Notes under the pieces: generated by a model
What the model saw: the letters and a program-made list of their open reading frames with translations, nothing else
Databases searched by the model: none
What the model was told of the DNA's origin: nothing
Assembly: GCF_036373705.1 (NCBI RefSeq)
Contig: NW_027102661.1
Coordinates: forward strand, 372,001-436,000
DNA from: Amia ocellicauda
Taxonomy: Eukaryota; Chordata; Actinopteri; Amiiformes; Amiidae
DNA: 64,000 bases
Reading direction: 5' to 3'
Translations under genes and position numbers: made by a program
In this document: piece after piece, positions 8,345 through 19,279 of the stretch
How the letters are laid out: each line of letters starts with the position of its first letter
Position numbering within the stretch: position 1 is the stretch's first letter

Positions 8345-9652
8345 ATGTCTTTTTTCCACAGTCTATCGGAAGTATGCGTCAAATCAGAACTGGATCTGTT
8401 TACAGTTCCATACACTCAAACGAGTATAGATAAGATCATATATGTAGAGATTCCCCCTCTATCTGCAATTTCAAACACGGCCCCTCTGGAGTTTTTTATA
8501 GCTGGCAATGGCGAGGATTATATTGATTTGAATAACACATTTATTTTAATGAACTGTAAAGTGACTGATTAGGATGGCGATGCAATCGAGAAGACGGCCA
8601 TCGCTGGGGTCATCAATTACCCGGTGGCCACCATGTTTTCACAGGTGGATGTGACCCTAAGAGATCGGCTCATTAGTCAAAGCAGCAATACTTACCCCTA
8701 TAGAGCCATGATGGAGTGTAAACTTAATTATAGTGAGGAGACCCTAAGCAAACAGTTCAGCCCCGGCCTTTTCTTCAAAGACATCTCGGAAGCTATGGAC
8801 GACAAGGATCCAGAGGGACTCAATAAGGGTTTGCAAAAAAGAACGGCCTCTTCAACAGAAGGGAGGACCTTTGAGCTAATGGGGCATATCCATGCAGACA
8901 TATTTTTCCAAGAAAAACTCATGCTCAACGGGGTAGACATAAAAATTAAAATGATCCGTAGTAAAAGTGCTTTTTGTCTGATGACCCCTGATACGGAAAA
9001 ATATAAACTGACCATATTATCGGCCTCGCTGTTTGTGAAAAAAGTGTCCGTCTCCCCGGCGGTTAAACTAGGACACGCGCAGGCGTTAATGACGGCAAAC
9101 GCCGAGTACCCGATCGAAAGAGTCTATATGAAAGTCCACAGTATCCCCGCAGGGACACGGGTGATGAACCAGGAAAATCTGTTTCTAGGACAGCTCCCAA
9201 AACAGGTTATTATAGGTCTTGTGGATAATGATGCATTTACCGGGGTTTACAACAAGAACCCCTTTAACTTTAAACATTATAACGTGGAATTTATAGTATT
9301 GTACGTCGATGGTGTGCAGGTTCCATCCAGACCTTTTCAACCTGACTTTGAAAACGGCAATGCGGTTCGTGAATATTACAGTCTAGTACTGGCTAAGGGT
9401 CGCCATCTCAAGGATCAAACTCTGCTGATCGATCGCCGGGAATACTGCAGCGGTTACACCCTGTACGGTTTCAACCTGGCCCCTGACGAAGAGTGTGGAC
9501 AACATTTATCACTGATGAAGACGGGCAATATGCGTTTGGAGATGCGTTTCAAGCAGCCTCTACCACGCACTGTAAATATGGTCGTGTATGCTGTGTTTGA
9601 CAACATTATTGAGGTGAATCAGAGGAGAAACGTTCTGTATGATTATTATAAA
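8345..9652 (+). pseudogene. Major capsid protein (hexon-like double jelly roll), broken, element A
   Basis: It is recognised from the N-terminal SELDLFTVPYTQTSIDK and AGNGEDYIDLNNTF, typical of Maverick major capsid proteins, and from its place between minor capsid protein and protease. An in-frame TAG at 8570-8572 follows codon 75. At the C-terminus the TAA seen in B and D is AAA at 9650-9652, so the frame runs on to 9745 through the protease start. The normal length is about 435 aa. Confidence 0.9.
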
Positions 9653-9653
9653 A

Positions 9654-10211
9654 ATGAACACCAGAGAGCTCAACCACATCATGAATGCCCTGGCCGGCTC
9701 ACGGAAACTGTTTCAAGGAGTCTACGCCTGCGATCAGCTGCCTAAATTTAAGATCAAGAATTTACCTGCAATGTACATAATCAACACACACCCTAAAAAT
9801 ATGCCCGGAGAACATTGGCTGGTTATTTATCTAAGGGAGGACCAACGTGGTGAATTTTTTGATTCCTATGGAAACCCCCCAGATTTCAGACCTTTCCCTC
9901 GGAAGATCAATAACTTTCTGCTCAACAACTGTCAAGAAACCATTTACAGCTGTCGTCAAGTACAAAGTCTTCAGACCTTCACTTGTGGTCAACACTGTGT
10001 GTTTTTCTTATATAATAGATCTAAAGGAAGGTCATACCCCGATATTATGGCCGTGTACAGTGAGGATTTAGGCCAAAATGATAAAAAAGTGGCAGAGTTT
10101 GTCAGGACACTGTGGACCCCCCCTTATAACACAATGACTTACGACCCTAGCCAGACATGTATACAGATGGGGTGTTCTTGTGAGGATTTTAATAGATGTC
10201 ATGCGTGTTAA
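9654..10211 (+). CDS. Adenain-type cysteine protease (virion maturation), element A, 185 aa
   Basis: It matches the adenovirus maturation protease arrangement: H54 (PGEHW), D70 (FFDSYG), Q104 and C111 (TCGQHC), with Gln and Cys seven residues apart as in adenain. It would cleave capsid precursors inside the particle. The start at 9654 lies 1 nt after the normal hexon stop position, so coupled translation or a shared message is likely. The C-terminus is cysteine-rich (CSCEDFNRCHAC). It is open in all four copies although neighbours are broken. Confidence 0.93.
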   Translation: MNTRELNHIMNALAGSRKLFQGVYACDQLPKFKIKNLPAMYIINTHPKNMPGEHWLVIYLREDQRGEFFDSYGNPPDFRPFPRKINNFLLNNCQETIYSCRQVQSLQTFTCGQHCVFFLYNRSKGRSYPDIMAVYSEDLGQNDKKVAEFVRTLWTPPYNTMTYDPSQTCIQMGCSCEDFNRCHAC

Positions 10212-10390
10212 GGTGAAAAAATAATGAAAACAGCCTTTTAATCATTAGTTTTGTTTTTATTCAACACAATTCTTATACAAAGCAGGGGTTATGTTATAAA
10301 TAAATGTACAACATTTGAAAATAAAAAAAATAAAATAAAAAATTGTTTGTCGGGTCATTATTTACAGGGGAGACAAATAAAAACATGAGA
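10212..10390. terminator. Convergent transcription end, element A
   Basis: Rightward and leftward genes meet here. AATAAA at 10299-10304 serves the plus strand; the minus strand has AATAAA at 10261-10256. The signals cross over, so the two 3' ends should overlap. Confidence 0.6.
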
Positions 10391-11134
10391 TTAATAAGCT
10401 TCCCAACGATGGATAGATCCTGAGGATGGTCGCTCAGCACGGTCAGAGTAATGAGATATCGGAGTCAGATCAGGCTCCACCTCTTTACACAGACGGATTT
10501 TTTGTCGCGTTTCCTGGTTAGGAACTGTGGATTGGGGCATGTTCAGACAGGCCATCGCCTGTAGGAAAGCATTCCAGCCTACAGGTCGGCGACTATCGGG
10601 TACCTTATTAGTGCTAGTGACACTCTTCAACAAATCAAACATGTGTGAACCTTTGATCAGTTGTCCTTTAAAAACAAATTCACCCTGTTCATTCCAAGCC
10701 GTTACCCGCGGTTTCTGAACCATTTTGTGCAGGATATATTCTGCATGTCTTTTGCTTCTGGCCGGCATGTTTCTCAAAACATCCGTTACAACATCTCCCT
10801 CTGAACTCTCAACAGGTTCGGTCACCGCAACATCTTTATCAACCGTACCCCCCGCATCAGCCCCAGAACCATTTTCTTGAGAGGCCATGGTTAAAGTTAA
10901 AATGTTTTGATCTTTTTCACCCTGTCTAACCAGACGGAGGTAGCGCTGTAACGTGTTGGTATACAACTGGGCTTTGGAATACTGATTTAAATCGGCCCTG
11001 GCCTGTATAGCTTTCATTTCAGAGTCCAGGTTGTTTTCGGCCGTTTGTCTAATGGGCTCTGGCCCGACAACATTTTTTCTCAGTTTCTCAAGCTGCTCCT
11101 GAGGGATCAAAAAAATTTTCTGAGCATATTCCAT
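10391..11134 (-). CDS. Conserved Maverick coiled-coil protein, element A (247 aa)
   Basis: The N-terminal third (MEYAQKIFLIPQEQLEKLRK onward) is helical and probably coiled coil. The middle (residues about 95-125) is acidic and low-complexity. The C-terminal third, VTAWNEQGEFVFKGQLIKGS and WNAFLQAMACLNMP, resembles a domain I recall from uncharacterised Maverick proteins. Its role is unknown; it travels with the ATPase and capsid genes. The start lies 2 nt after the stop of the next leftward gene, an operon-like packing. A and D are open; B and C are frameshifted. Confidence 0.75.
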   Translation of the reverse strand: MEYAQKIFLIPQEQLEKLRKNVVGPEPIRQTAENNLDSEMKAIQARADLNQYSKAQLYTNTLQRYLRLVRQGEKDQNILTLTMASQENGSGADAGGTVDKDVAVTEPVESSEGDVVTDVLRNMPARSKRHAEYILHKMVQKPRVTAWNEQGEFVFKGQLIKGSHMFDLLKSVTSTNKVPDSRRPVGWNAFLQAMACLNMPQSTVPNQETRQKIRLCKEVEPDLTPISHYSDRAERPSSGSIHRWEAY

Positions 11135-11136
11135 TA

Positions 11137-11472
11137 TTAACCCACTCTGGAAGCTAGAAGACTGGTTAGGAAAGGCACGGCTATGCTCAACAGCGGTCCT
11201 ATAAAACCCCCGGTTTGATTAATCTTCTTTCTTTTTCTTTTAATAGAATACTTCTTATTAGCGATGATCTTGATAACCGCTTTTTGTTTTTTGAGTTTAG
11301 AATGTTGAGAAGGGGTTAGGGGTATATTACCGCGTAAGATGTTAAAAGCTATTTCACACAGGGTCTCGATCAAATCCGAGGGGGCCCCTGCCAGCACAGC
11401 TTTCCTATGGCGCGGGCTCCCCTCAAATAACATTTGCAAAAGCGGCAGATTTCTTTTAATCCGAACAGACAT
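11137..11472 (-). CDS. Small basic protein with hydrophobic tail, element A (111 aa)
   Basis: A leucine-rich N-terminal half (about residues 5-50) is followed by a strongly basic stretch (residues 55-85) and a GGFIGPLLSIAVPFLTSLL hydrophobic end. Similar small proteins are common in Mavericks; the basic/hydrophobic plan suggests a core or membrane-active virion protein. Function is not established. It is open in all four copies and lies 6 nt downstream of the ATPase stop. Confidence 0.75.
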   Translation of the reverse strand: MSVRIKRNLPLLQMLFEGSPRHRKAVLAGAPSDLIETLCEIAFNILRGNIPLTPSQHSKLKKQKAVIKIIANKKYSIKRKRKKINQTGGFIGPLLSIAVPFLTSLLASRVG

Positions 11473-11478
11473 TCTTAT

Positions 11479-12150
11479 TTATTTCCTTTTCTTTAGCACA
11501 TACACTGCCGGCCAATCGGGCGGGCACAAACCTGTTCTGAGGCGAAAGTCTTCTGGGGTTTGTGCTTTTAAGTCCGCAATCAAGTACCCGTAGGGTTTTT
11601 TGGTGGCATCCTCAAATGCCTCCAAAAAGAACTTGGTCTAGTTAGGGTACATTTGACGAGCCAAGACGGTGACCTGTAGTTTATCTCTGGGGTATTTAAA
11701 AAGAATTATATAATTGGCATTTAAATTAATAGTGCGGCTTTTTTTACCTTGAAAAAATAGATTTTGAACTAAATAAATAATACTTAAATTCCTATGATGA
11801 GTGTACTTTGTGAAAGCTTTTTCCACTTCACTGTTGTCACCGGCCTGCTCCATCAGGTCATCAAGGATCACTAGATTAGTTTGACCGGGCGGGAACAAGT
11901 CATCGTCACACAACGAGGCGGGGAGACCTTGCACAAATTTCAGATTATTTTTTTTCGAAGCCAAATCATCGTAGAGAGGTTGCCAGCAAGAGTAACACCA
12001 CACTATGTTGTCAAGAGCTTGGGACACGGTTGCGTCCACATCTTCTATGATGTTCTTTATAAGATAGCTCTTCCCCGAATTGGAGGGACCGGCTATAATA
12101 CAGGAGAAAGGGTGTTGAAGTCTGTTAACAAAACCACCGCTAATATCCAT
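11479..12150 (-). pseudogene. Packaging ATPase (FtsK/HerA, A32-like), one stop, element A
   Basis: Walker A is GPSNSGKS at residues 21-28 and Walker B LVILDD at about 93-98. It would drive genome packaging into capsids. A TAG at 11638-11640 cuts the protein after residue 170 of 223; the remaining frame is open to the TAA at 11479. B has a full open copy. The start overlaps the polymerase stop by 11 nt. Confidence 0.92.
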
Positions 12151-15100
12151 AAGGCAGAGTGGTATAATCAGTCTTCATGACTCTTTTATTGTACACCACC
12201 CTGAACCGTTTGTTTAGTGATCTATTTTCCAACGTGTACCCCTTTTTATTGCGATAGATCTGATTTCCGGCTGTAATAATCTCACGAGGAGGCGCGTCTT
12301 TCTCGGTTACAAAACTTTCTACCAGGGTCGTCAGAGACTTGATGTTAATGAGCTTGTTGTTACAATGTTTCAGAGTGAAACCCTTAACTTTCATACAGGT
12401 CTTACCCGCAGCCGTTCTGTATGCGTAAGTCTTAGGACCCCCTGAAACAAACTCCACTATGTGGTCCTGAGGATCTAGTTCGCTCGTTAACTCCCCAAGG
12501 TAGTCCCCGAGGGGAGGGACCCAATCCCCTGGCCTGGTGACAAAGATTACAGAGTCAGTATCATGATAGAGCGTGCGTTCCTGCAACTGATCCATTAAGT
12601 TGTACAGTTCAAGCCGGGCGTAAGCCGTGGTAAAAACCGCTATGAAAACATTAACGTTCCCCTGTTTGGTGGGGAAATCTTTAGGGGCCCTCCACTGGAC
12701 CTGTGCCACGTGGTCATTTACGAATTGAAAGTGTGATACTGCATGTTGTTTGGAAAACATAAATTCTATAAACTGTTCAGGGGTTTTAATCAAGGTTGTG
12801 TTTAGACGGTAATTTCTTTCCCCAAACTTACCCCACAGACTGTTTAAAATCAGTTTGGACATTTGTCTCTTGGCGGGGTTTACAGTTATGTTCCCCGGCT
12901 CTAGACGGATCCCTTCCTTTTCAAAATATTGCTGAACGTATCGCTCTTTGGCCGCGGAGTCAACACACCATGAGGGATAGCCCGATGCCTCCTGTTTCCC
13001 TTTCAGATGGGTCATAATGTAATCAGCAAAAAGAGTATCAGGTTTTTCAGAAAAATGCCAAACCTCATACACCTTACCGACTCTGTAACCTTTCTCCACC
13101 GCCTTGTCAAGCTCAATGCTACACCAGACACCCGTCAGCGCTCTCTCTTCATCACTGTGCAGACAAGAGGTAGTTTGATTTTCAGTTTCCACACACGTTC
13201 TACACAGAGGGAACATCAATTTTCCCGAACACCTGTAAGGCAACACGGGTAAGAACAGCTCGCGAGGAGGGTACATGGTGACTTTGATCAAACCAAAGTA
13301 ATGTCCGATTTCGAGAAAGTCACGATAAACAATGGTTGGACGCCCCACCGGGTACATTTTGGTCTTGTTGACATAAGGGTACAGACTGGTGAAATCATAG
13401 TAATCTACTCTCTCACCCTCCTTTACCTCATAATGTAAACAGAGGGCGTTGATACGACCCCCAAATAACGCATCCCGGGGCTCTAGACGTTCAGGAAAGT
13501 CCAAGGTTTCCATAAACCGTTGTACCCCCGCATCCTGTTGCTTCAGGGTCGTCCACTCGTGTTCCCAAATCACCAGCACGTTCAAACCATAGGTGTTTTT
13601 TAAAGTTTCAATTCGTTCCTGGAAATCATAGTACATATCACCGCAGAGTTTTTGTGTTACGGGGTTAAAGGTGTTTGGGTCGAAGCACTGAGGACAGCCA
13701 TGGTAAATACAACCAGCAAACTCATAAGCGGTACGCCGCCCGGACACGTTGCTAAAACCGTCTAAGTAGTAAGGCCCCATTTTGACTTCCCCTTGATTTA
13801 AAGCATGTCTGATGAAGATGTTATCCCGGGCACTCAGGTATTCCAGCCACTGTATGGAGACAGTCGAAAAGTTCTTTTGTCTTGCACGATAGTTGTCAGA
13901 AGTGGTGACCGCTATAGTGTTTTTCTGCAAGAAATTGGACCGATACATTTTCATGCAGAGAGACGCTATGGTCACACTTTGCAAAGGGTCGAGACCCGAT
14001 GTGTTGATAACCTCGGCGCAGAAACGCACACAGGCTTCTTTAAGGATCACCACATCATTTTTACAATAAGCGGCCATCTCTTCTCGGAAATCAAAAACAC
14101 CTCCCTTAACCGTATTGTACCATTTAAAGAATTCGTCCCTCTCATGAGACATCATAGTATCAACCCCATAATAAGAGGCGGGCGGGTAGGACCCTCGATA
14201 ATTTTGAGTGTCCTTAGTATTAAAAAAATGGCAGAACCAACCTTTCTTCTGAGCCTCAAAACCCAGAGCCTTAGGCAAAGCGCTCAATTTCATGGGGAGG
14301 AAATTTAACGAGTCTATGTAACGTTAGTTGAAAGCTTCGTCGGTGAAACACATGATCTTGCTACCCTGAGCTATTATTTTTGGGGTCACCCCATTTTCCA
14401 CCAGATACTTCATCAAAATGTAAGAATCATAACCCTTAGCATTGTGGGCAATAAATGTGTAATTGAGGTATTTTGGACCACGATACCGCGTAATGATTTC
14501 CCTGACACAACTCTCACCGCTAGCTGACCACTCACGATCCAACATGTCAATACAGTGTATATAATTAGCAACGTGGACCCCGTTTTCTTGCCGGCATTCA
14601 AAAGCAAAAAAGACATACCGGTTGTGCGGCGGCTCCTTTTTAACCGGCTGAATAAAGCACTGGTGTTCGGACCCCGGGGTTAAATCAGCATTACAGATCC
14701 TGCATCTCGGCTCCAGACATTTGTGTGGTTTAACCTCATGAAAACGGTACTGGAGGCAACACTGCGGGCAATATTTAGTTTGATCACAATAACTCAGTTT
14801 TTTAACCCCCTCAGCAGCGGCCCTCTGTACCTTATGCTCGGAAAAACAGAACGCAGAGAGACAAATCCTTAAGCAATCTTTTCATCGGATGGTAGGGGCC
14901 AAACCCTTACAACATTGGGGATTGAATCAGACGTTACAGTAACCGTCACAGCGGTGCTTAAGCTTATCATTGAAGGCCTTATAACAACAATGACAAACAT
15001 ACGAACAACCCAAAAAAGCCGTCAAACTCTTTATTCCAAAGTAATGACTATCACTTAGGAAGAGAAACAGTGTCTGTGTATGGGTTTCAGGATGTGTCTG

Positions 15101-16368
15101 AAATTTCACAAATACTTCCTTTACCTCACAATGGTACCACACAACAATTTTTAAAGACAACAACTCCTCAAACTTGGTGATGTCTGAAAAGGCAACCATC
15201 TGTTGAGAGTTTAAGCCGGCCCTCTGATGAAGCATTAAAGCCTCTTGCAGAGCTTGGGGTTCAGGCATGTCGGGGGTGTGTAATTTTATTAAACTGTAAG
15301 CAAAACAGAGCTTATTGTCCCCACTGGAACTCACCACTAATTGCCTGAGCTTGGTCCTAATTATGTCGTTCTTCAAGCATTTCGACAGACTTCTAAGCAC
15401 CCCACCCTCAGGGTTACGAACCACATTCATTACCAGAGACAGACTTTCATCAGCTATGATGGCTGCGTTACTTTGCAATAATGCTTCGATTTTAGCCAGA
15501 CGTCTAAATTATCTCCACTCAGCATTACAGATAGGTTGCTAAACAAATCATCCCCTCTGAGTTCTAACTGTACAACATCTCGAGGTCTGACCCTTTCAGC
15601 AACCTGTTCAAGCATTTTCTGCAAGGCCTCGTATATGTTGACAAATATTTCTGCATAATTGTCACAATTTAAAAGTTCTGCAAAATTAAAACGCTGAATC
15701 ATTTCAAAATTGTTATAGGCCGGTCTATCTATAATCACGGGATCACTGGTACTCTTGGACACATCATCATTTTGAACAAAGCCTTCACCCCCTACATTCT
15801 CACAGAGCATGTCCTCCACAGCCTTATCAGTCCCAGAACCCTCCAAATTCCGAACACCCCCACTGCTGACATCTACAAAACCCCATTTTTGAGGAGGCTC
15901 ATTTAAAGCCTGTAAAAGTCCTTCAAAGATATCCAACCGGTTAATGTCAAGACCCTCCTCTATAGTGATGGCTGCTTCTGCCGCCATCCTGTGTTCTAAT
16001 TGTCTCAAATCATTTATAATAGGGGCAGAATTTGGTCGGGGTAGCTCCTCCAAAGCCTCCACCATTTCAAACAAATCGGGGTGAACTAGGGGGTGAACCT
16101 CTATAAGCGCTACCGGTGGGAGGTGGTTATTTAGATCATTGACCATCTGTAACAGGTCGGGGTTCACCGGTAAGTCTGTTAATTCACATTCTATCGGTGG
16201 TAATTGGGGGTTATTTAAATCATTTATCATTTGTAATAGTTCCAGGTTCATTGGGACATCAGAGGAGTTCACAACAGGGCCGGGGATGTTCTCTCGGGAA
16301 GGTCTTTTTGGGGCCCTAGCTTGTTCATAATCCTTTAGTTTGTGAGTTCTTTTACCAAGTCAGGACAT
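12140..16368 (-). pseudogene. Protein-primed family B DNA polymerase with long N-terminal region, broken, element A
   Basis: The replicative polymerase. The longest open block (12140-14293, 717 aa) carries exonuclease motif III (YCKNDVVIL, D80), polymerase motif A (DFTSLYP from D300), motif B (KLILNSLWGKF, about 480-490) and motif C (HDTDS, D578 and D580). Exonuclease motif II (AHNAKGYD) is just upstream. Exonuclease motif I reads FFAFEC, with Ala where the first catalytic Asp is expected. Breaks: TGA at codon 3 (16360-16362), a frameshift at about 15478-15510, TGA at 14927-14929 and near 14883, TAA at 14324-14326. A Cys-rich segment lies before the exonuclease domain. Confidence 0.92.
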
Positions 16369-16375
16369 TTTTTAA

Positions 16376-16390
16376 TTTATTTTTTATTTT
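16376..16390 (-). terminator. Poly(A) signals after the last exon of the spliced gene
   Basis: The minus strand reads AATAAAAAATAAA between the stop codon at 16435 and the polymerase start at 16368, suiting the 3' end of the spliced leftward transcript. Confidence 0.5.
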
Positions 16391-16434
16391 TCCAACAACC
16401 CACAATAGTAAGGCGTTTTGTGTCTATTAAAACA

Positions 16435-17036
16435 TTAAATACGGTACAATTCGTTAGTAAGGGTATTAATAAGGGTGTTTTGGCTCTCTATCAGCAGGTT
16501 TTGCCCCACTAACACAAGTCTTTGATTTTGTAACAAAGTATGTAGCAACTCATACCGACCTTCAGGAAGAAGCTCCGGGGGCTGGTGGCCTGGCTCAGCT
16601 TCAAAGGATGGTCGCTCCGGTAAATCTCGGTCGAAGGAGGCAAGGAGCGAGTGTATACTCATGGACGGAGACCAAGAAGGCCTTTGCGGTGACACCCTGG
16701 CCAAGCGCGGGGTACTGTTCCGCGTTTCTGTAGCCAAGAAACGGGTCTGGGGGGACGATGTTGAAACCAGGCCGTCGTTGGGTGGTGTGTCAGCCCTGAC
16801 TGACGGCGACCCCTGAGGTTGTTGGATGCCTGTATTTGTTCCGCCCGACAATGCGGCGGGCTGAATCTGGGGTGTTGAATTACCCCCAGAAGGCTGTGGC
16901 CTGAGTAGATGTTGGGGGGTCTCCAAGACCACCGTGGGGGATCCTCTCGGTGATCTCACCGGGAAAGATGTTTGATCCCACTTAGACGGGGTAATTGTCC
17001 TCAATAGCTCATCCACAGAATGACTATCCCAAGAGT
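16435..17036 (-). CDS. Last exon (7) of spliced leftward gene, element A: Pro/Ser-rich protein end
   Basis: The exon starts after a pyrimidine-rich acceptor ending CCCAAG at 17037 and reads about 200 codons to the stop at 16435. No suitable ATG opens the frame, which supports splicing. Composition is Pro, Ser, Thr and Gly rich (residues about 10-150), followed by a leucine/glutamine helix near the end (HTLLQNQRLVLVGQN). An ERPSFE motif echoes ERPS motifs in exon 4. The protein is not recognised; it looks nuclear or regulatory, which is inference. Confidence 0.6.
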
Positions 17037-17607
17037 CTTGGGAAGAATAAAAATATACATTACATTTACATCTTTAAACGGCGACAGAAATCAAACTTAA
17101 AACAACATGTCCAGGACATTCAAAACCTTTAGCTTTTTTAGACCTTTGAAAATAGCCTTAGACATTCACTACAACGCCTTATTATTTACAGACAATATAT
17201 TTATTAGGACTTGATAATAAATGTAAAACAGAGAAGCCGCTGTAAATAAACTGTTTCTTAAATGTTTCTTTAAAAACTGTAATATTGTTAATAAAACACA
17301 CACACACACAACAACATTTCATTTTTAAACGAACCTTCCAAGTGTAAACGCTTCCTGATCCCGGGACTTCCTGTTTCACAAACGTTTTCACGATCTGTTT
17401 AAATATTAAATACAATGAACACCTTCAAGCCTTTTCCTACAACCACTTTAAAACAGAAGTATAATAGCGGGAGATAAGGAAGGCCTTTCGTTGTCTCGAA
17501 CCACGTTTCTTAATACTGTTAGACAGGATAATTTTTTAAAATTAACAAAACTGGACTCAAACATCTTACAGAAACGTTATACAAACAAACAGGGGTTTAG
17601 TTCTTAC
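17037..17607. other. Intronic and damaged exon region, element A
   Basis: Apart from exon 6 (17335-17394) this is intron-like. Compared with C, about 460 bp is deleted at about 17477, removing exon 5 and most of exon 4 with its donor. A CA repeat lies at about 17297-17311. Short open frames here look accidental. Confidence 0.6.
17335..17394 (-). CDS. Optional exon 6 of spliced leftward gene, element A
   Basis: The acceptor is TTTAAACAG at 17395; the exon is 60 nt; the donor is GAAG/GTTCGT, weaker than the others. It is phase 1 at both ends, so it could be skipped or included without changing frame. It is conserved in B (30741-30800) and C (48600-48659). Confidence 0.35.
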
Positions 17608-17691
17608 CCGGTCGGCAGACAGCCTGTCTAGGGACAACCACTTCTCTTGGTCGATCCTCGGAGACATTAATCACAGGCCTTTCGATAGTTT
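17608..17691 (-). CDS. Exon 3 of spliced leftward gene, element A
   Basis: The acceptor ends TTACACAG; the exon is 84 nt, phase 1 to 1; the donor is CCGG/GTAAGA. It encodes an ERPV motif and an acidic/basic mix. Element C has an 8-bp deletion inside this exon. Confidence 0.6.
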
Positions 17692-17813
17692 CTGTGTAAT
17701 TAAAGAGACCGGCATTAATATATATTAAAACGTTTTCATAACTCTAATGAGCCGCTTCAAAACCACACACACCCATGCATAAGAACCCATGAGCGCAAAC
17801 ACAAAAATCTTAC

Positions 17814-17867
17814 CGTCGTTGTTCCAGATGATCTCCTCAGCGTTGGGAATGAACTCCTGTTGACTGG
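17814..17867 (-). CDS. Exon 2 of spliced leftward gene, element A
   Basis: The acceptor ATTTTTCAG is strong and the donor ACG/GTAAGA is consensus. It is 54 nt, phase 1 to 1, and encodes an acidic stretch (NAEEIIWNND). Confidence 0.6.
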
Positions 17868-17969
17868 CTGAAAAATAATTTTACAGAACTTAAAACAGAT
17901 GTTATAGCCTTATTTACAATACATGCACACAACACGCTCTGAGTCAATGAAAATAATCTGAAGACTTGC

Positions 17970-18014
17970 CTAAAAACTCGTTTAAATCGAATCGCTGATG
18001 TTGTTTCCAGACAT
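17970..18014 (-). pseudogene. Exon 1 of spliced leftward gene with 1-bp deletion, element A
   Basis: The ATG is at 18014-18012. The GC donor AG/GCAAGT is kept, but a base is missing compared with Z and C, so the frame closes before the donor. Confidence 0.55.
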
Positions 18015-19279
18015 TGTTGATCTTTAGTCTTAAATCGAAAGGTCAGTATGAGTCTGTCGAGCTGAAGACCAGACCTTCATACTTATAATGATGGCCACAT
18101 GCCGGATCTGCTTGTAAGGCATTGTTCTGGTCTGGCCTTTGTGCCACCCTGTTACCAATTAACATATCAAAACCAACCAATAAAATGACACTGCATCAAA
18201 TTTCAAATAGAAACCAAGATGGAGACGATCTCTCTCCTCTCTACTCTAAACTTTTATTAGAACCTTTTGGTCTCTCAAAAAAACATTTTTAAGCATCAAG
18301 ACCTATAGTCAACAACCACTAAGAATATTTCAGGCCTTTATAAGCGCTAAAAAACAAACTGAGCCTAGAAAATAACTATAAAGATCAAAAATAACTAGCG
18401 CTTTTACAGTGATTTTTTTTTTTTTTTTATAGCGATGCTTTGTTTGGTATTAAACAAGTCACAAACTACTCAGAACAGCGTTTATCCCCGCAAAAGAGAT
18501 ATTTGGGTTTATTTTACAAAGCTTATAAATTATATAGGTTAAAAGTATTCTGAATGTTTTGATACCACACGCCATACCTATTGTTGTCTGAGCACACCCC
18601 CGCCCCCCATGGTGTGAGTGATTTAGCCTTGAGTGTTGTGATCTATTTAGCATTGAGTGATCAGTTGTTTTCATTTTTTAAAGGATTCCTTATCATCAGG
18701 GATTGAGACTGCTAAAATACCTTAAAAGCATATCCTTATCTTAAGTCTAACTCTTATGAGCTTTAAGACCCTAGAATGTATTTAAGTAAAACGACTGAAC
18801 ACATTATGTGAGAGATAAAATATAACCACAGCTTTTTTTTTTTTTTTTTTACAAAAACAATTAACCTATACACACAAACACCCACACACACACCCTCTTT
18901 TTTAATTTAATTTTTAATTAAATTTGAGGAGAGAGACAGAGCCAGATACAGTGTGGATAACATAAGTACCCTATGCAAAACAGGCATTGTTAGGACCTGG
19001 GATCATTACAGACAACAGAACTTGTTGAATTTTATAAAATGATTGGGCGAGAGAGAGAGAAAGACAGACAGAGACAGTGTGAATATGATAAACGCACAAT
19101 TCAAAATTGGCATTGTTAAGACCTGGGACCATTACAGACAACAGAACTTGTTGATCTTATAACGGTTTAGATTTACTAAACCATTACATGTATATTTAAA
19201 AAAGACCCCCAACCACTACAGGAAGAGCCGACCCATTCACACTCTACAGTTGACCAACAAGAACAACAAGAACAACAGG
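18015..19279. other. Non-coding right tail of element A
   Basis: It has the same features as the Z tail, plus an extra 150 bp at about 18145-18294 that Z and C lack. On the minus strand this extra piece contains ATTGG boxes and lies between the TATA box (about 18340) and exon 1. I see no gene. Confidence 0.6.

Noticed and set aside
8052-8415. Minus-strand frames opposite the minor capsid gene
   Set aside because: They are antisense to a Lys/Arg-rich region whose complement is rich in sense codons by composition.
13805-14308. 167-codon plus-strand frame opposite the polymerase
   Set aside because: It is the antisense shadow of the conserved polymerase frame; its conservation follows from the polymerase.
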